DNA of 64,000 bases from Vanessa cardui. Its lineage: Eukaryota > Arthropoda > Insecta > Lepidoptera > Nymphalidae. Below are positions 59,281 to 64,000 of the stretch, in pieces. How positions within the stretch are numbered: the first letter of the stretch is position 1; each line of letters starts with the position of its first letter. The DNA lies in contig NC_061130.1 of NCBI RefSeq assembly GCF_905220365.1, positions 11,849,501 to 11,913,500 on the forward strand, written 5' to 3'. Position numbers and translations under genes: made by a program. Under the pieces are notes generated by a model. The model was not told where the DNA came from, made no database searches, and was given only the letters and a program-made list of their open reading frames with translations.

Positions 59281-61301
59281 TACTTAAACTTGTAATGTTC
59301 GGCCAAAATACGTGTTTTCCGACCACTGAACCATCTTGATTCTTCATTGTATAATAACATAACATAATAATAATAAATGTAAGTTAACAGTTCTATAATT
59401 GTGTAATACACAATAGTAAACAATAGATCCTTATAGGATTGCATGAACGTAGCGTGTCGGTGCGGCGCTGGACAGTGGAACAATCAATCAATTTATATTA
59501 TAATATTATTCGCATTACCATAATTACGCTAAATACAGGTTTTTATGTTCGTTAAGAACCATATAAGAAAGAAGGTATGGTCTCAGATTTATGAATTTTT
59601 ATAAAATAATTACTATACAAACGTATTGTAGGCCGGGGTTCCCTCGCGTCTGGTTTTATTTATACAAAATTACCCTGTTCTTCCTTCCAGCTTACTTAAT
59701 ACCAGATTTAATTATATTCAATTCTGACTGTCTGTCTTTCCATTGTTCTACAAACTAATAAAACGAATTTAGTGATTTTTTTTTTATAATAATCTCAAGG
59801 AAGGACACAGGCTGTGTTTGATGGCTAACACGTGAACACCAAAAGATAAAACGCGAGCCGCAGGCGACAACGAGCTCCTAATTATTATAAATGTAATTAT
59901 CTCATCCATTATATGCAAGACCACGTAAATACGTTTCTCCGTAGTTGTATGAATGACAAATCAACAAACACACTTACGAAATAACAAAAGTAGGGATAAG
60001 TATTTGTATTTATTACTAAACATTTTGACATGAGGCGTGAGGTCTAGCAATCAAAGTCGTATGAGATTTACAAACCAGATGAAAACGGCTTTAAATAAGT
60101 AATTAATACTGTGGCGTTACGTAGAAATAAACGTCGCACGAAAAAGATATAAGCATGTTTTTTATATTTATAAGGACATGCAAATGGGCCACCTTATGGT
60201 CATAGGTCACTCCATTTCCCATATCGATTTTGGCAATGGAAAAAATATGTAAACTTGGAAACTAAGATATCGCTTGTACCTGCAGTTACACTGGCTTTGT
60301 AAACAATCAAAAAAACGATGTCCGTGATAAAAGATAACGTATGGTATATGTTCTTGGCGATCGTTGAATAGTATAGAAGTTGATGTACAGCAACGCCATC
60401 TTGTGACGAGTTGCAATATTATTGTTATTATAAAAAACTACATATTTAATTTACATGGTGTCAAAATACTACTATTCTTCTCAAACAGATACGAGTATAG
60501 CAACATCAAGTGTTTATATAAAAGATAACATTGTTAATATAACAAACAGCTTAAGTAACCAGTTACAATGAGCAACTAGATAAAATAGTCTTATTGTGAT
60601 AAAGTATTAGATCGTGTGAAAATGTATTATCATTCAATGGTTTTAATTCTATACCATACTTGCCTAATAGCATGTTAAAAAAATAACTTGGCTTATTTGC
60701 ACTGAATATTCAAACAGTTTCACTTCTTTACGCTTAGTAGAACATTTCATTTTATCTTTTTGTATCGCATTTTGATGCTCCTTATTAATCTTGTTTTATC
60801 CCATAAATTAGAAAATGTACCATAGACAAAAGGAGAATTAAATTAATATTTAATTTTAAAAAGGTGAATCGGCTCATTTCTTAGAATACCTACTTATTAA
60901 CCGATAATTGCGGGTCCATATCATTAATATTAATAATATTAATATGCAAAAAATGCTAGGCAGCATTTTATTTTATCATAATAGTATTTGAAAGTATACC
61001 TATTTTGGCGCGTTATGTAAAAATAATGAGGAAATTTTACAATGCACACAAAGAGTGGCATTTAATACTACACGATGAAGTTGCTCGATAAACCACCAAC
61101 TATTTGACAAGTCACTCGAATAGACAACATACCTCATCTTATTTAACTATGAAGACTTTAATAGAAATTTAAATAAAAAATATTAAAATTTGTTAAGCGT
61201 TATATTGGTGATAAAAATTATAAAGATTAATTAATTACATTATTTTTGTAAAAATACGCCGATGATGTAGGTTGTAGAGCTTGTCAATCGTTTATAATAT
61301 T

Positions 61302-61590
61302 TTTTTTATGGTATAGGTTGGCGGACGAGCATATGTGCCACCTGATGGTAAGTGGTCACCATTACCCATAGACAATGACGCTGTAAGAAATATTAACTAT
61401 TCCTTAAATCGTCAATGCGCCACTAACCTTGGAAACAAAGTTATTATGACCCTTGTGCCTGTAGTTGCACTGGCTCACTCACCCTTCAAACCGGAACACA
61501 ACAATACTGAGTACTGTTGTTTGGCGGTAGAATAACTGATGAGTGGGTGGTACCTACCCAGACGGGCTTGCACAAAGGTCTATCACCAAG
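61302..61590 (+). repeat. Repeat family A, full-length copy
   Basis: It starts 'tataggttggcggacgagca' and ends 'gtggtacctacccagacggg' plus 'cttgcacaaaggtc'. It is the best-kept copy in the window; the 66-codon open frame is repeat sequence. Confidence 0.88.
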
Positions 61591-61944
61591 TAAATGAAGT
61601 ATTTTTTAATAATTTAAATAAAATAATCCTCTAAGATTTATCCCGGCCTCACTTGCTTGGATTTTGTTTATCGTAGAATCCATTACGTATGTATCTGGAG
61701 TTTTTATTGGTGCTTTTATTTCTCATCATTTTACATCTCCGGCTACGATGACGGCATCGGAGTGAGATAAAATAGATATTAGTTCATCCACATTTTATAT
61801 AAAATCATTCGAACTTTATCCAAGTGATTACAGGCAAAGAATACGTTTTCATATTACTTCTTGCATTAACTACTTAATTAACATATTAACATTAATTAGC
61901 ATGTGAATTATATACATTGAAGACTTTAATAAGTCTATAACAAC

Positions 61945-62056
61945 AAAACAACAACAACAGCCCGTAAATTCCCACTGCTGGGCTAAAGGCCTCCTCTCCC
62001 TTTGAGGAGAAGGTTGGAAGATATTCCACCACGCTGTTCCAATGCGGGTTGGTGGA
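61945..62056 (-). repeat. SINE 3'-half fragment
   Basis: In reverse orientation it has the 'acaacaacaacagcccgtaa' tail, 'cccactgctgggctaaaggc', 'cctctccctttgaggagaag' and 'ttccaccacgctgttccaat'. The tRNA-like head is absent, as in 5'-truncated copies. Confidence 0.75.
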
Positions 62057-64000
62057 ACCAACTTCCACAAATAAGTCTATACAAATCAAAATTAAAAATA
62101 GACATTGTTCAAATCTTGACCGCGTGGAATGTTAGTATGAATGAATACAGTATTTCTTCGTTGTATAGCAGTTTCGTTTCTCTTAGCGAAAAATCTACCC
62201 CCTCTGTCGTGTGGAGGAAATAACGGGGTGTTATATTTTAAAAGCGTTTATGCATCAAACATAAAAAAAATAAGATCGGCCATGCAGAGGTATCCGAAAT
62301 TCGGAAGTAAAATTCGTCAAGTGAAATGATGCTGTATTATAAATAAGGATGAGATCAACAATTGTTATTAGTGTATACACAGTAAATCTGATCTATCTGG
62401 ATTATAGTAATCCAATCGCACGGAACACGTAAATCTAAGGCTTTTTTATCTTCATTCCTACTTCGATTGGAATAGACTTTATGTACATATTTACGTTTTA
62501 CAAAAAAAATTACATTATACAATAATTTTTAAATTAATCATAATGAAATCCTAGTTTTAGTAACCATAGTAATCATGGTTTATATAGGCTTTTACGAGTA
62601 TTTTATTTTCTTGATTCCGTTAATCGTATTCTCTATTTTCATTTTATGGTCAGAGAAGAGGGTTGATAGCAACTAATTAGTAAGTGATATACCTACTTCG
62701 TTCTTATTCCCTAGTATTTTTGCATTGTGTATTTTGTGTTTATTCACACGCCGTATAAACACACATTATTTTAGAACCGACGCACGCTCTCGGACGGATG
62801 TGTACGAATACCTATCAGAAATGCTCTTACTTACTCCATAACTCAATGTAATTTCAATTAAGGTTCAGATAACTCAAAACAGTGAAGTGCGCGGATATAC
62901 TTACGTACGTTCAGACCTTTATGTGCACGCTAGTACTAGTCGTCACGGCTTCGGCTGCGGAAACTTAATAAACAGCGATTTTAGCGCAATACTCTTGTCT
63001 AATCACAAAACGCACACATAAGAATATGTAAATAGCGTATGTGAAAATCCGATGAAGTAAAAGTACTACAAATTTAAATTAATATTTCGGAATATACTTT
63101 CTCTATCCATTACTTCCATTATGTGTATATCTATCTCTCTCTTTCAATCATATTTGTGTGTACAGACAGTTTATTTTACATAAATCAACCCAACCCGTAT
63201 TTCTTTTGCTTCGTGTTATTTTAACTTACTTATGACGGTCAAATAATTCTGTATTAAATTATTTAAGACTATCGAGATAATATAATGATGAAATCATAGA
63301 CTAGACTAGACTTTGGGCAATTTATAATATTTTTTAAAGATATATTATATGTACTGACAAAATGAATATAATTGTTACATTTCTACGCTATAGTCACGTT
63401 GAATAGTACAAATCAAAAATAAAACAACAACCAGACCGTTTACTGAGAAGACAAGGGACAAAAAGGGAACAAATAAGAGTTTCCGATACAAAAACTTAAG
63501 CACTTCCTCGCGGGTTTGCTTCTTAGAACTAATGAAAGGTACGTAAATAGTTACCGGGGTGGACGGAACCACGCGTCGGCGCCAAAACACCGTGACGAAC
63601 CAATGATTGATTGAAGTGACATTGAATCAACTCACTGCCAACTGCTTATGTACATCCCATTGAACTTAGTATTTTAAGAATAATAATTATAATAAAAGCA
63701 TTCACGAAATATTAATATATTATTTGATACCTTTTATATATATTTCAAGAGTAACTTATTCATCTTAATTGTGAAAGGTTGGATGTACACAGAGTTATAA
63801 ATGTATAGAAATATAAATAATATTAATACACACCATGCGATATTTCTATTCTATAATAATAAGAAAGACAAACCAAAGAGGTCAAGTCTACGGAGAAGAC
63901 AGACAGTCGCAATGGAATAAATTTAAGGACTGTTTCACACTATCAATTTTAATAATAATGAATATTAAATAACTGTAACACTATAGATCACGTATATTAT

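Larger units (their letters stand above)
41107..64000. other. Long AT-rich interval with no complete gene
   Basis: If the MTUS-like gene has upstream exons, part of this is its 5' intron. It contains the separately listed repeats, further family A pieces at about 46455-46500, 49180-49265, 50690-50740, 55865-55975, 58110-58170 and 60160-60300, and GC-richer islands at about 49790-49870, 53700-53960, 57220-57490 and 62880-63000. None of the open frames (longest 109 codons) has family motifs or splice support. Confidence 0.5.

Noticed and set aside
63375..63590. A 71-codon frame with a hydrophobic segment (minus strand)
   Set aside because: It has one possible membrane helix but no recognised family, no splice support and ordinary chance length for this window.

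Overview
The window looks like lepidopteran nuclear DNA, probably from a nymphalid butterfly. It is AT-rich, the genes are split by introns, and it carries many copies of repeat families typical of butterflies: a tRNA-derived SINE with a 'gagatggcccagtgg' head, a ~290 bp repeat containing 'acctacccagacggg', and a second tRNA-derived SINE. Nothing is prokaryotic. Open frames of 60-120 codons occur on both strands by chance; only frames whose splice sites join in phase and give a recognisable protein are treated as genes.

Three genes are supported, all on the minus strand. (1) 8145-12367 holds four firm exons and one provisional exon of a secreted or cell-surface protein with two immunoglobulin-like domains. 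Its signal-peptide exon and its C-terminus were not found. (2) 21708-29018 holds a complete eight-exon secreted lipase of the pancreatic-lipase family (321 residues), with Ser148, Asp175 and His249 as the catalytic triad and a TATA box 46 bases upstream of the ATG. (3) 37432-41053 holds seven consecutive exons, through the stop codon, of a coiled-coil protein resembling the MTUS1/MTUS2 (ATIP) microtubule-associated family. A possible short first coding exon lies at 43793-43814.

Layout: 1-8144 is AT-rich sequence with repeat fragments and an insertion nested in an older repeat. 8145-12367 is the Ig gene. 12368-21707 is intron or intergenic sequence with SINEs, including one with an intact target-site duplication at 13594-13910. 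21708-29071 is the lipase gene and its core promoter. 29072-36895 is repeat-bearing DNA without a supported gene. 36896-41053 is the MTUS-like gene and its probable 3' UTR, with a strongly GC-rich exon. 41054-64000 is AT-rich, with SINEs, a 130 bp GT microsatellite and several GC-richer islands that could hold 5' UTR exons or promoters of the MTUS-like gene.

The three genes share strand but no evident pathway. No operon-like or novel multi-gene system is visible. The most useful observations are the three spliced gene models, a Cys cluster inside the MTUS-like coiled coil, two perfect hairpins in introns, a recent SINE insertion, and the nested insertion near the left end.
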